A stretch of DNA of 26,028 bases. Source: CALCCV01 sp964388665. GTDB taxonomy: Bacteria; Bdellovibrionota; Bdellovibrionia; Bdellovibrionales; Bdellovibrionaceae. The notes below the pieces were generated by a model. That model searched no databases. It saw nothing but the letters and a program-made list of their open reading frames with translations, and was not told where the DNA came from. Location of the stretch: positions 1-26,028 of the forward strand of contig CAYMBJ010000058.1 in NCBI GenBank assembly GCA_964388665.1. Reading direction: 5' to 3'. Position 1 is the stretch's first letter; each line of letters opens with the position of its first letter. A program made the position numbers and the translations under genes. This document shows, piece after piece, positions 16,802-24,615 of this stretch.

Positions 16802-17485
16802 ATGAAAATGGACTATGATCTCTTTCTGTTTGACGCTGATGACACCCTGTTTGATTTTGAAAAGAGCGAACGCGAAACGCTAAAAAGCACTTTCAATTTT
16901 TTTGGAGCAAGTACAGGGTTTGAGGAGATTTACCAGACCTATCGATCCGAAAGTTTGTTGCTGTGGCAGAGCTTTGAGCTAGGGGAGATAACAAAGGATC
17001 ATTTGCAATTGGAGCGCTTTCGGCTGACGAGCGCAGCTCACAATCTAAATTTATGTTCGGAAGAATTGAACAGTCACTATTTAAAGCATTTGCAAGAGCA
17101 GGTTCATTTAAACAAGCATGCTTTTAGAATTTGTAAATATCTGTCCAAAAACAGGCGAGTGGGAATTGTCACGAATGGCGTCGAGATGGTGCAAATGCGA
17201 AGATTGCAAAAATCGGGATTGTCGCCTTTTATTGAATGTATGGTAGTTTCTGAGGAGTGCGGCTACTCGAAACCCGATGTGCGATTCTTCCAGCATGCAA
17301 TGGCTAAGTTTAGAGGCTCAACCAATTCACGAACTCTTGTTATTGGAGATCGACTCGAAGTAGATATTCAAGGCGCCCATGCCTACGGCCTCGATGCATG
17401 CTGGTACAATCCCCAGCAACGCGTTTCGAATTTAGAAATCCAACCCAAGTATGAAATAGCCTGTCTTTCGGAGTTAGAGATTTGA
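16802..17485 (+). CDS. HAD-superfamily hydrolase, YjjG-type nucleotidase
   Basis: A 227-residue HAD phosphatase of the YjjG (pyrimidine 5'-nucleotidase-like) group. Motif I is FDADDTLFDF (nucleophile D11, acid D13), motif II IVTNG (T124), motif III GYSKPD (K157) and motif IV GDRLEVDIQGA (D183, D188). A helical cap lies between motifs I and II, as in subclass I HADs. It is cytoplasmic, probably dephosphorylating nucleotides or damaged analogues. The start is uncertain: ATG 16802 fits the family N-terminus; the frame extends to 16751, but the extra residues do not look conserved and would overlap upstream regulatory sequence. It converges with the VanY-type gene downstream. Confidence 0.85.
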   Translation: MKMDYDLFLFDADDTLFDFEKSERETLKSTFNFFGASTGFEEIYQTYRSESLLLWQSFELGEITKDHLQLERFRLTSAAHNLNLCSEELNSHYLKHLQEQVHLNKHAFRICKYLSKNRRVGIVTNGVEMVQMRRLQKSGLSPFIECMVVSEECGYSKPDVRFFQHAMAKFRGSTNSRTLVIGDRLEVDIQGAHAYGLDACWYNPQQRVSNLEIQPKYEIACLSELEI

Positions 17486-17570
17486 ACTTTCTGGTTCAGG
17501 TCTCCAATTTGACCTTGCTACAAGCGGATACCAAAAGAAGATTCAAAGACGAAGATCGGAGAGACTCGAG

Positions 17571-18098
17571 CTATCGCAAATTATCATAAAACCAATGCCA
17601 GGGTTCGTAAACAATTCCCCATTTATTGTTGCGCGGATAGCTCAGGTGAAAACCGAACTCGCAGGCATTTTCTAATAGCCACTGATATTCAGCTGTGGCT
17701 TCAAAGGCCTCTTCCAAAACGGGATGTCCATATGCGTGTAGATCGATTGCATATCCAGTGTGATGCTCGCTGTAGCCGGGTATAGCAATACGCACTAAAA
17801 TTTCTTCTAGCACTTTGCCACTCTGCAATTGACTTTGAATCAAGTTTTTTTGATGTAAATAGGATCTGAATCCAGAATGGGGAGCCAGTGTAATGCCATC
17901 TGCCGCGGCCCTTTCTTTCATTTGTTGCCAAACTCCAGCAACATTTGAATGCAAGATAAAGGGGTTTCCTGTAGCTGTAATTTCGACGACCTTCAATTGC
18001 TCCAACGGAGCCTGTTTTTGCAGTTCTAATCGATTGGCACTGCGATGTGCAGGTGTGATGCCCAAAAGCTTGTGAATTTCATCCAATGAATTTTCCAT
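17571..18098 (-). CDS. VanY-type D-alanyl-D-alanine carboxypeptidase
   Basis: Zinc peptidase of the LAS/M15B family, acting on peptidoglycan stem peptides. The 175 residues contain HSGFRS (H74, R78), the zinc motif SxHxxGxAxD as SEHHTGYAID (S110, H112, G115, A117, D119) and EPWHW with catalytic E165 and zinc ligand H168. All catalytic residues are present. ATG 18098 is chosen because GTGGAG lies six bases upstream; the GTG in that same sequence would otherwise be a start at 18110. There is no signal peptide, which is unusual for an enzyme acting in the periplasm: it may use another route or act on recycled or imported muropeptides. Confidence 0.9.
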   Translation of the reverse strand: MENSLDEIHKLLGITPAHRSANRLELQKQAPLEQLKVVEITATGNPFILHSNVAGVWQQMKERAAADGITLAPHSGFRSYLHQKNLIQSQLQSGKVLEEILVRIAIPGYSEHHTGYAIDLHAYGHPVLEEAFEATAEYQWLLENACEFGFHLSYPRNNKWGIVYEPWHWFYDNLR

Positions 18099-18106
18099 TT
18101 TTTTCT

Positions 18107-18120
18107 CCACGGTCCCGTGG
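18107..18120. repeat. Perfect 6-bp dyad over the VanY ribosome-binding site
   Basis: CCACGG-TC-CCGTGG. On the minus strand the 3' arm contributes the GG of the GGAG ribosome-binding sequence of the peptidase gene. A two-base loop makes an RNA hairpin strained, so a protein-binding operator is at least as likely. Confidence 0.35.
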
Positions 18121-18203
18121 CTCTACCACAATCGAAGATATTCGACAATTGCCCTTTTGCAGCTGCGTCCAGACGGGAACAGGAATAGCAAGTGTTTGAT
18201 TTA

Positions 18204-18224
18204 GGCGGCAAGTAGTGCGCCGCC
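18204..18224 (-). terminator. GC-rich hairpin downstream of the broken lipoprotein gene
   Basis: GGCGGC (18204-18209) and GCCGCC (18219-18224) form a perfect 6-bp stem with a 9-nt loop, 13 nt after the lipoprotein stop codon on the minus strand. It is followed by TAAAT rather than a T-run, so it is a weak intrinsic terminator or an mRNA 3'-end stabiliser. Confidence 0.4.
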
Positions 18225-18236
18225 CTGGTGATCAGA

Positions 18237-18944
18237 TCATGGTTTGGATGGTTTCAGGTACACTGTTCCTTCTTTTTCAGAATTAAGAGAAATGCAGCCT
18301 TGAAATTTTTTGAGAACTATCTTTTGCCCTGCTTGGATCGAAAGGGCGCACTCCCCAGTAGCGTCTGAATCAGAAGCCTTCAGAGTTTCAATTTCAAACT
18401 CTTCTCCGCTGAAATTGCTTGTGATCGAGATCGGGACTTCGATTGCGGTGATGACCGGCTTGGCATTTTTTAACATGCAGATGCCTTTAATATGCATTTT
18501 TTCGTCTCCGCCAAGGCGTTCGAAATTGATGTCAACCTTCACGCTCATCTCTGGATTCATTTGATTTAAAAACTCCCAGTCCCTGTTGAACAAAGAATCT
18601 TCGGCAGAAATTTCTTTGCAAACCTCTGGTGAAACGCCAATTTGCGAATCTGGAGAGCTCTCTGGCCGCGATTCGTCAGAAGGAAAACCTTGAAAATCTG
18701 GAATGTCCTCTACGGCAGGCGGTGTTGGAGTAAAGGTCTCTTTTTTTGGTGCGCTCACATCCGACGACTCCTCTTTTTCCGCTTCGGTCTTTTTTAGAGC
18801 TTCAACATTTATCAGGGTTGCGGTTTCTCCGTTTGAAGTGAATTCAATGCAGCTTCCGATCAATTTATAGCTGATTACCTGATTGGCTTTGAGTTCTATG
18901 CCCGCGGTGACGATATAGTCTCCGTCTTTCTGTTGGTCTACTTT
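18237..18944 (-). pseudogene. Lipoprotein, 3' part after a one-base frameshift
   Basis: C-terminal part of the lipoprotein that starts at 19266. Just after the frameshift the frame reads KVDQQKDGDYIVTAGIEL and continues into the long open frame, which lacks a start codon with a ribosome-binding site (first candidate TTG 18863). It contains a Glu/Pro/Ser-rich low-complexity linker (EESSDVSAPKKETFTPTP), then a ~110-residue domain with three cysteines and alternating hydrophobic beta-strand-like segments. I do not recognise the family. Removing one A from the AAAA run (plus-strand T4 at 18942-18945) would join it to the upstream frame. Confidence 0.55.
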
Positions 18945-19266
18945 TCACTATGATTTTTGCAGTCGCTGTGACTGAGGAGCCAGCTGGCGTGTTTGAATAT
19001 GAAGCACCCAATGTTTTGTCGCCAATTTCTATCGTCAAAGTTCTTTTTTCTTTTTGCCCTTCGGATTCGACAATACCTATGTCCGTCCAGGTGGCAATGG
19101 CCGATTCATAATCTGGAATGCCCTTACACAGTTTTGTTTTTAAATTTTCCAGTGTAGTGATATCCCCACTCGGAGCTGGGCTGTTGTTGTTCTTGCTGCC
19201 CCCATTGTCACAAGCCGCCAATGTCGAGCCGAGCATTAGCAGCAATCCCAATTTCTTTAGATTCAT
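18942..19266 (-). pseudogene. Lipoprotein, 5' part before the frameshift
   Basis: Begins with a classical lipoprotein signal (KK, then LGLLLMLGSTLAAC, Cys19), followed by a Gly/Asn/Ser/Pro-rich tether and TLENLKTKLCKGIPDYE. ATG 19266 has AAAGGGGAA six bases upstream. In its own frame it continues only to 18865, ending in an arginine-rich tail (TERRRLYRHRGHRT) of out-of-frame character. The alternative frame across the same bases is sensible, which places the frameshift in the A-run at 18942-18945. The product is probably anchored to the outer membrane, with unknown function. Confidence 0.6.
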
Positions 19267-19323
19267 TGTATTCCCCTTTTTAAATACTGAGTTTCATACG
19301 CTTGATGCGATGCGCATTTATAG

Positions 19324-19671
19324 TTGTGGCGCGCTCACAGCTTTTGCCAGCCGAAGGTTGGCTCATTTGCATTTTCTATCCATCACCCAAGCCTTGATTT
19401 TAAGGATTCTATTTGCAAAAATTACTTTCAAAGAGAAAAACTAACGCAAATGTGGAACACCCTTGGCGATGAGACTGAGGTTTCCTTCTTTAGAGGGCCA
19501 CTTACAGAAACTATGAAGGCACTTTTTAGTTCTGGGTTTGTTGTTGACGGATTTTCAGAAGGCCTACCTTCAGAAAAAATCAATGACATTTCAGAAAGTC
19601 AATATCAGCGACTTTCTACGAGGCCACAATTCCTATTCATTAGAGCAAGAAAGGACTCGGGGCAACTTTAA
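19324..19671 (+). pseudogene. Truncated class I SAM methyltransferase (3' remnant)
   Basis: The frame from about 19350 reads like the last ~100 residues of a small-molecule SAM-dependent methyltransferase: VGSFAFSIHHPSLDFKDS resembles the 'GG.FvfSi.HP' strand. RGPLTETMKALFSSGFVVDG and SEKINDISESQYQRLSTRP, then FLFIRARK, match the usual C-terminal end. The Rossmann part with the SAM-binding GxGxG is absent. The frame is closed upstream by TAG 19321, next to the leader of the divergent lipoprotein gene. There is no plausible ribosome-binding site, so it is most likely a deletion remnant. Its end lies 81 nt before the ECF sigma gene. Confidence 0.5.
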
Positions 19672-19711
19672 GCCACTATATCAGCTAGTTATGAAAAATA
19701 TCGCAAAGCAT

Positions 19712-19740
19712 GGAACCTATTTCTCGCCTGACTGTATATA
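19712..19740 (+). promoter_or_regulatory. ECF-type promoter in front of the sigma gene
   Basis: GGAACC (19712-19717), a 16-nt spacer, then GTATATA (19734-19740). The AAC core in the -35 and the 16-nt spacer are typical of ECF sigma factors. The same layout occurs before the signal peptidase gene. A start near 19742 leaves a very short leader ahead of GGAG (19744-19747). Confidence 0.55.
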
Positions 19741-19752
19741 GACGGAGACCAA

Positions 19753-20328
19753 ATGTTTCATGCAAAGGGTATAAGGTTGGAAGATCAGTTTTTGATTCGT
19801 CAAGTGCTCGATGGCAATACAAATGCTTTTAGATTTTTGGTGTTGCGCTACCAAAAGCCAATATTCCGGTATTTGGGAAGTTTTGGCATTGCCGAACGCC
19901 AGATTGAAGAGGTCGCTCAAGATATCTTTCTAAGGGTATACAAATCGCTTGCGCAGTATCAAAGCGAAAAGAGTCAGTTCAATACCTGGCTTTTTGTTAT
20001 AGCAAAAAACTGTGCACTGAATGCTGTATCAAAACATTCTTTTTCTAAAGAGCTGCTATCTGAAATTGAACCCGAAGAAAGTCACATGGACACTCCGCTT
20101 GCCGCTCTCGAGCGATCGGGGTTAAAAAAGAACCTGCACCACGCGATTGCAACGCTGCCTGTGCCATTTAAGAATGTCATTACGCTGTTTCACTTTAGTG
20201 AAATGAGTTTGGAAGAAATTTCAGAAATTGAAAAGTGCAGTCTCGGCACTGTAAAGTCGAGATTATTTCGGGCCAAATCAATGCTAAAGGAAATCATTTT
20301 AAAAAACTATGGATCGGAGGCACTATGA
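19753..20328 (+). CDS. ECF-family RNA polymerase sigma factor
   Basis: A 191-residue extracytoplasmic-function sigma factor with only regions 2 and 4. Region 2 lies at about residues 29-75 (FLVLRYQKPIFRYL, then EEVAQDIFLRVYKSL and FNTWLFVIAKN). Region 4 lies at about 128-184 (ATLPVPFKNVITLFH, then MSLEEISEI and the recognition helix GTVKSRLFRAKSML). ATG 19753 has GGAG five bases upstream. Its TGA overlaps the ATG of the anti-sigma gene (ATGA), which helps keep the pair stoichiometric. Probable autoregulation is indicated by the promoter just upstream. The signal sensed is unknown; the downstream signal peptidase suggests an envelope or secretion cue. Confidence 0.92.
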   Translation: MFHAKGIRLEDQFLIRQVLDGNTNAFRFLVLRYQKPIFRYLGSFGIAERQIEEVAQDIFLRVYKSLAQYQSEKSQFNTWLFVIAKNCALNAVSKHSFSKELLSEIEPEESHMDTPLAALERSGLKKNLHHAIATLPVPFKNVITLFHFSEMSLEEISEIEKCSLGTVKSRLFRAKSMLKEIILKNYGSEAL

Positions 20329-20687
20329 GTAAATCCTGTAATGACATCCAAGAAAAGTTGGCGTGTGCGATCAGTCTTGATCTAGAAGATCATAAGCATC
20401 TGGTGGCTTGTCAATATTGCCAAGCAGTCTTTGCTGATCTTCAAGTTTTAAATACCTTTTTAGATGAAGAAGATTCGAAAATTGAGGTTCTTGATGGATT
20501 CTCAAATAAGGTGATGATGTCGATCGAGCAGTTGACTTCTGAAGAAGATTGGTTTGACCGTTTATTAGGAAAATTCAATCGGTTGATTGAGATCCCTTTG
20601 TTTCAGTATGGCTCCCTTGTATCTGGTTTTGGACTTGGATTGCTGACTTTTATTCGGTTTGTGGCTTTTGTTTTCATACCCGCTTAG
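20325..20687 (+). CDS. Membrane-anchored zinc-type anti-sigma factor
   Basis: A 120-residue protein with the ZAS signature HxxxCxxC (H25, C29, C32 in HLVACQYC) near its N-terminus, and one hydrophobic segment at about 93-118 placing the N-terminal domain in the cytoplasm. This is the usual layout for an anti-sigma factor that sequesters an ECF sigma until released. ATG 20325 is preceded by GGAGG and overlaps the sigma stop codon; a longer frame from 20235 lies inside the sigma gene and is rejected. The periplasmic tail is almost absent, so regulation by periplasmic proteolysis seems unlikely; a redox or metal effect on the zinc site is possible. Confidence 0.8.
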   Translation: MSKSCNDIQEKLACAISLDLEDHKHLVACQYCQAVFADLQVLNTFLDEEDSKIEVLDGFSNKVMMSIEQLTSEEDWFDRLLGKFNRLIEIPLFQYGSLVSGFGLGLLTFIRFVAFVFIPA

Positions 20688-20716
20688 GGAACTATGTTGA
20701 GTCCTGTCGGTATAAG
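20688..20716 (+). promoter_or_regulatory. ECF-type promoter in front of signal peptidase I
   Basis: GGAACT (20688-20693), 16 nt, then GTATAAG (20710-20716). It starts at the base following the anti-sigma stop codon. It shares GGAACY-N16-GTATA with the element before the sigma gene, so the same sigma factor probably reads both. A start near 20720 gives a ~19-nt leader with GGAG at 20728-20731. Confidence 0.6.
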
Positions 20717-20738
20717 TTATTAGAATTGGAGAATTAAA

Positions 20739-21659
20739 ATGAATAACAAATTGAGAACAAAAAAAATTAAGAGCATGATTTTGAGTATGATAATGCCTGG
20801 ACTTGGTCAGTACTATAATCATCAAATTTCAAAAGGCATTTCCTTTTTTTTGAGTTTTGCCTTTTCTACACTGTGCTTTTCCTGGGTTGCCGTTCATGGC
20901 CCATCAAAGATACTTTCTTTGCTTGTGTTGTTTGGGTTTATTGTATCATTGGCGATCTACGTTTTTAGTGTGTTGGATTCCTATTTAAAAGCCAACCTGC
21001 AGTCAGGAGTTGGTGATTCTCAAAAAATTCATATTTTTTTATCGATCGTATTTTTTGGATACTTTTTTGTTTTGCAGCAGGTGGCGGACTATACGCAGGC
21101 TCACCTCGTTAAGTTTTATTCGATTCCTTCTGAAAGTATGAGCCCGAGTGTTTTAAAGGGTGACTATATCTTTGTGTCGCGCGACGTGAATTGTGTGGGC
21201 TGCCCAAGACCAGTCAAGCGCGGCGACATTGCGACCTTTATTTATCCAAACAATAGAACCCAAACCTATATAAAAAGGGTGATTGGCTTGCCAGGCGATC
21301 AAATCGAAATTAGAAACCATGAAGTTTTTGTGAATGGAAACTCCATTAGAAAGGGAGTTAGCTCTGATCTGGGTAGTGCCAGTCTCAACGAAATGCTAGC
21401 AGACCATATCGCAGTTCAGGAGTTCGCAGATTCTGGAGAGTTCTATACTGTGGTTTGGAAAAAGGATGATGCTGGTAAGTCCGAAGTCTTCAAAGTGCCT
21501 GGTGGACAGGTCTTTGTTCTTGGCGACAACAGAAGCAGCGCCACCGACTCTCGTCATTTTGGCTATTTGCCCTTGGCTGACATTGTTGGTGTTGCCAAAC
21601 AGGTTTTTATATCGACAAATGATGTGTCGCGAACTCTTGCCGTCATTGATGTCAACTGA
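20739..21659 (+). CDS. lepB: Signal peptidase I with extra N-terminal membrane region
   Basis: Serine-lysine peptidase that removes Sec/Tat signal peptides at the periplasmic face. Catalytic Ser133 is in IPSESMSPS, general base Lys179 in YIKRVIGLPGD, and the C-terminal signature GDNRSSATDSRHFGYLP (262-278) is complete. The first ~125 residues hold about four hydrophobic segments. They begin with MIMPGLGQYYNHQISKGI, which resembles the start of TM2-type small membrane domains (PGLGQ.Y). Many signal peptidases I have only one or two membrane segments. ATG 20739 has GGAG seven bases upstream. It is probably a regulated, possibly additional, SPase I: its promoter matches that of the ECF sigma gene immediately upstream. 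Confidence 0.92.
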   Translation: MNNKLRTKKIKSMILSMIMPGLGQYYNHQISKGISFFLSFAFSTLCFSWVAVHGPSKILSLLVLFGFIVSLAIYVFSVLDSYLKANLQSGVGDSQKIHIFLSIVFFGYFFVLQQVADYTQAHLVKFYSIPSESMSPSVLKGDYIFVSRDVNCVGCPRPVKRGDIATFIYPNNRTQTYIKRVIGLPGDQIEIRNHEVFVNGNSIRKGVSSDLGSASLNEMLADHIAVQEFADSGEFYTVVWKKDDAGKSEVFKVPGGQVFVLGDNRSSATDSRHFGYLPLADIVGVAKQVFISTNDVSRTLAVIDVN

Positions 21660-21703
21660 GAAATCCGTTTGCAGAGCTCATTACACTTTTGAGAAACACC
21701 TGC

Positions 21704-21735
21704 GTGTAGGAGCTCACACGAACTACTTTATTTTT
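21704..21735 (+). terminator. Candidate terminator after signal peptidase I
   Basis: CGTGT and ACACG form a short stem around AGGAGCTC, followed six bases later by a T-rich run (TTTATTTTTT) that reaches into the end of the convergent prepilin-like gene. The stem is only 5 bp, so this is tentative. Confidence 0.35.
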
Positions 21736-24515
21736 TGCCTTATGGAACTCACGATAGAAAAAGAGGGCACTCCCGGTGGTTGCACATAGTCTAGGTGCGG
21801 ATCATATGCATAAATTCTTATCATTGGAGTGTAGTTCCATACAGCGTTTGGGTGAAAATTGGTGGCCACGAATTCACTACGATGATAAACAGGAAAATAG
21901 GCGTGGGAAGCAGAACCGATAAACTCCATGCGAATTCCGCTCCATGCTTCATCCGCCTCTGTATTGGCGCCCATCCGACCAAGTACATACCGCGTATCTT
22001 CAGCCTTTCGCGATACATAGTTGGGATTCATTACCTTGCTAGAAGCATTGCAAAAATAAATCGGCAGTTGATCTGTAAAACTCCATCGGGCATTTTCATC
22101 TGTCCAGCCATTTGAGTGATAAGTCATGCGATCGCCCGCCACCATCGTCGGTAACCACGGCTCATAAGCTGCGGTGTTGTCATCAACGTTAGCGGGAGCT
22201 GATTCTGCATTCCAGCTTCCCAACATGGTGATTGCTTGGCTTGAAGCAATCGAAAGGCCCTTGCTCAAAATCCGGCCCTTGGCTGGGTCTATACCATCCA
22301 ATTGCTTGGCGTTGTATAAGCGCACCATGTTGATATAATTGTAATTGGTCCCACTGCCAGGCTTGTAGGTGGCGCAATTGGGAATCTTAAAGGCACCTTG
22401 TGTATCAAAATTTTGCCCAGCCAAACTGGTTGAGCACAAGGGATAAGGCAGCGACTCTTGAGCTTCTGGGCTTGTGGGTGGAATTTGCGAGGTATCAGAA
22501 AAGCTGCCATGAAAGGCCCACTCTTGGACTAAGGTGGAGTTGCTAGGATCTGCACTAAAGCCCTCAATCAAACTGTTTGCTGTATTGTCATTGGCCCATC
22601 GGTTGGCTATGTAAACTTGGCCGTTGAAGGTATTGCCGCCATCAAAATATGACCCCAATTCCCCAGGGGTGGTGTCAGCCAGGGCCTCATAAAAGGCACG
22701 CATATTGATGTTCATCGGCATCATTCGTGCGCGGGCCTGGCGAGTGTCGTCCTCCGTTGGATTAGCGCAACCCGCTTGAGTCAGGCCCGGCCCCGGCTTT
22801 GTTCCATAGCGAGCGCTTGGAAGTTGAAAGCCAGATCTCGTGGCATTCAAAAACTGAGTTGAAACTGGCATGCCAAAGGCAGCGCCTCCAGCCGAGGGTT
22901 GACACTTCAGACCTCCTGACATCGTGCCCACAAATCCGCATTTGCCTCCAGAGCAGGGAGTTTGCAGAACATTGGCTGTCCCGCCCTTTGCATTGCAAAG
23001 CCATTTGCCCTCAGTTGGAGACTCCACATAATGGGCGGGCTCCCATGGTTGATCGCTTGCAGTCGCGGCCACTTTTTTAAGAGCACCATAAGATACGACT
23101 CCAAAACTGTTGGTATCCGTAATTGCCCAGCCGCCAGCGCCTTGCTTTTCGAAACGATAGATGGAAAAACGCTGTGGAACTCTATCGAGCGCCCACTGCT
23201 GAGGTTTGCCTGCCAAACTGTTGCGAATCCAATTTTGACCAACGGGTTTGCCATCTTGATCATAGTCGCCGGGATGATCTGACCAAATCGGAATACCAGG
23301 CCAATTGTCATTATCGCTTTTATCGCGAATGTACCAAACTCCGTCGATGATTCTGAGATCAGAGGTGTACGAAATCTTGCTCAGGCGGATCTCTTTTGAG
23401 TCTGTCGCACGCACTGGATCAACATATAGGCGAATATTTCCTTCAGGAGAACACTGCTGATCAGGAGCGCATCCAGGTGTGGGATGATTCGAGGCGCCCT
23501 TGATGTCTTCGCTGGAATTTGTCACCTTTCCCCATTGCCCAGCCTGCACTTGTGCCACTTGAGAGGCTGGCAAAGTCAATACTGGGACGTCGTGGGCGCT
23601 GTCCACCAAATGACCCTTCCAGTATTCCAATGCATACTCTGCCCAGTCCTTGCCAGAGCCTTCGCAATCTTTGCACCCATGAACAACGCCTGGAAGCACC
23701 TGTTTGAATTTATCCAAAGGGACAGCGCCACCCATCGGTCCAGGTGCAAATTTATCAACAAAGCTAACGAATAAATTGTGAACTAGTGGCGCTGGTCCAC
23801 CGCATTCTGGACTTCCATAATGGTAGATTCCACCCGCGGCGGTCACGCGATCGTAATATTGAGGCTGCCAAGTGATGTCATTGCCAACACAGAAGTCATA
23901 ATTGACATGTACTCTTCCTTTAACGGCAGTGTATGGAGAACCTTTGTTGACGTAGTCATTGATTGTACCAAGAGTCACGAACTTGAACATACCCACCTGG
24001 CTCACCGAAAAAAGCTGTTCAACATTGACCTTGATATCCCCACCACCCAAATAGGCACTGGGCTTAAGGACTTGGTAAGACGCATTGAAAATGGTTTGAG
24101 GTGCCATCATACCCGTGAAAACAGAATTTACCACTAGGGATTGGTCCATGGTTGCCGTTTGCTCAATCTTAAAATTGGCCATTTTGTAGAGTTCATTGCC
24201 ATTGGCATCTTTTTCCAACGCCAAGCGCTCCATCAGGCGCGTGCTGACGATGCTCTCCAGCTCTGTCAAGGTGGGTGTGACCGTGTATCGATAATACTCC
24301 TGTGCAATTCTTAATAAGTACTGATTCAGGCCGTTGGCGATGGCGCGGTCCATTTCGAACTCTTTTTTTCCAGAAACTTGATCGGTCATGTTATTGCTTA
24401 GGACGTAGCCAGATAAGGTGAGGGCCACAGCAGCCACCATCACAATGCTCACCATTAGAATTGTCGAAAATCCACGCTGATTGTCTGATGCTCGATTCAA
24501 AATTCGGTACATCAT
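21723..24515 (-). CDS. Very large prepilin-like (PilX-type N-terminus) surface protein
   Basis: A 930-residue protein whose N-terminus has the prepilin layout: short basic leader, QRG|FSTIL (predicted cleavage after Gly15), then a ~21-residue hydrophobic helix (IVMVAAVALTLSG). Position +5 is Leu rather than Glu, as in PilX/GspK-like minor components. After the helix comes ~60 residues of charged helix, then a huge unrecognised extracellular-type region with cysteine pairs (CKDC, CAPDQQC, CSGGKCG) and many Gly/Asn/Trp/Tyr residues. ATG 24515 is chosen because GGAGG lies nine bases upstream; the frame extends to 24545. Typical minor pilins are 150-250 residues, so the size is striking. It may cap or decorate pili, or act as an adhesin. 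Confidence 0.6.
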   Translation of the reverse strand: MMYRILNRASDNQRGFSTILMVSIVMVAAVALTLSGYVLSNNMTDQVSGKKEFEMDRAIANGLNQYLLRIAQEYYRYTVTPTLTELESIVSTRLMERLALEKDANGNELYKMANFKIEQTATMDQSLVVNSVFTGMMAPQTIFNASYQVLKPSAYLGGGDIKVNVEQLFSVSQVGMFKFVTLGTINDYVNKGSPYTAVKGRVHVNYDFCVGNDITWQPQYYDRVTAAGGIYHYGSPECGGPAPLVHNLFVSFVDKFAPGPMGGAVPLDKFKQVLPGVVHGCKDCEGSGKDWAEYALEYWKGHLVDSAHDVPVLTLPASQVAQVQAGQWGKVTNSSEDIKGASNHPTPGCAPDQQCSPEGNIRLYVDPVRATDSKEIRLSKISYTSDLRIIDGVWYIRDKSDNDNWPGIPIWSDHPGDYDQDGKPVGQNWIRNSLAGKPQQWALDRVPQRFSIYRFEKQGAGGWAITDTNSFGVVSYGALKKVAATASDQPWEPAHYVESPTEGKWLCNAKGGTANVLQTPCSGGKCGFVGTMSGGLKCQPSAGGAAFGMPVSTQFLNATRSGFQLPSARYGTKPGPGLTQAGCANPTEDDTRQARARMMPMNINMRAFYEALADTTPGELGSYFDGGNTFNGQVYIANRWANDNTANSLIEGFSADPSNSTLVQEWAFHGSFSDTSQIPPTSPEAQESLPYPLCSTSLAGQNFDTQGAFKIPNCATYKPGSGTNYNYINMVRLYNAKQLDGIDPAKGRILSKGLSIASSQAITMLGSWNAESAPANVDDNTAAYEPWLPTMVAGDRMTYHSNGWTDENARWSFTDQLPIYFCNASSKVMNPNYVSRKAEDTRYVLGRMGANTEADEAWSGIRMEFIGSASHAYFPVYHRSEFVATNFHPNAVWNYTPMIRIYAYDPHLDYVQPPGVPSFSIVSSIRQKIK

Positions 24516-24615
24516 AGAGACATGCCTCCGAGCAGGAGTATTCATCCTACCTAGGCCTAGATATCGGCCAAATCATCACTCTTCTAGAGGGGGGTGAGGA
24601 ACGCATACCGTATCA

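Noticed and set aside
17500..17519. Bidirectional terminator between the HAD and VanY-type genes
   Set aside because: Only a 5-bp AGGTC/GACCT stem with no T-run could be found.
20235..20324. Upstream extension of the anti-sigma frame
   Set aside because: It lies inside the sigma factor gene, and GGAGG directly precedes ATG 20325, which also forms an ATGA overlap.
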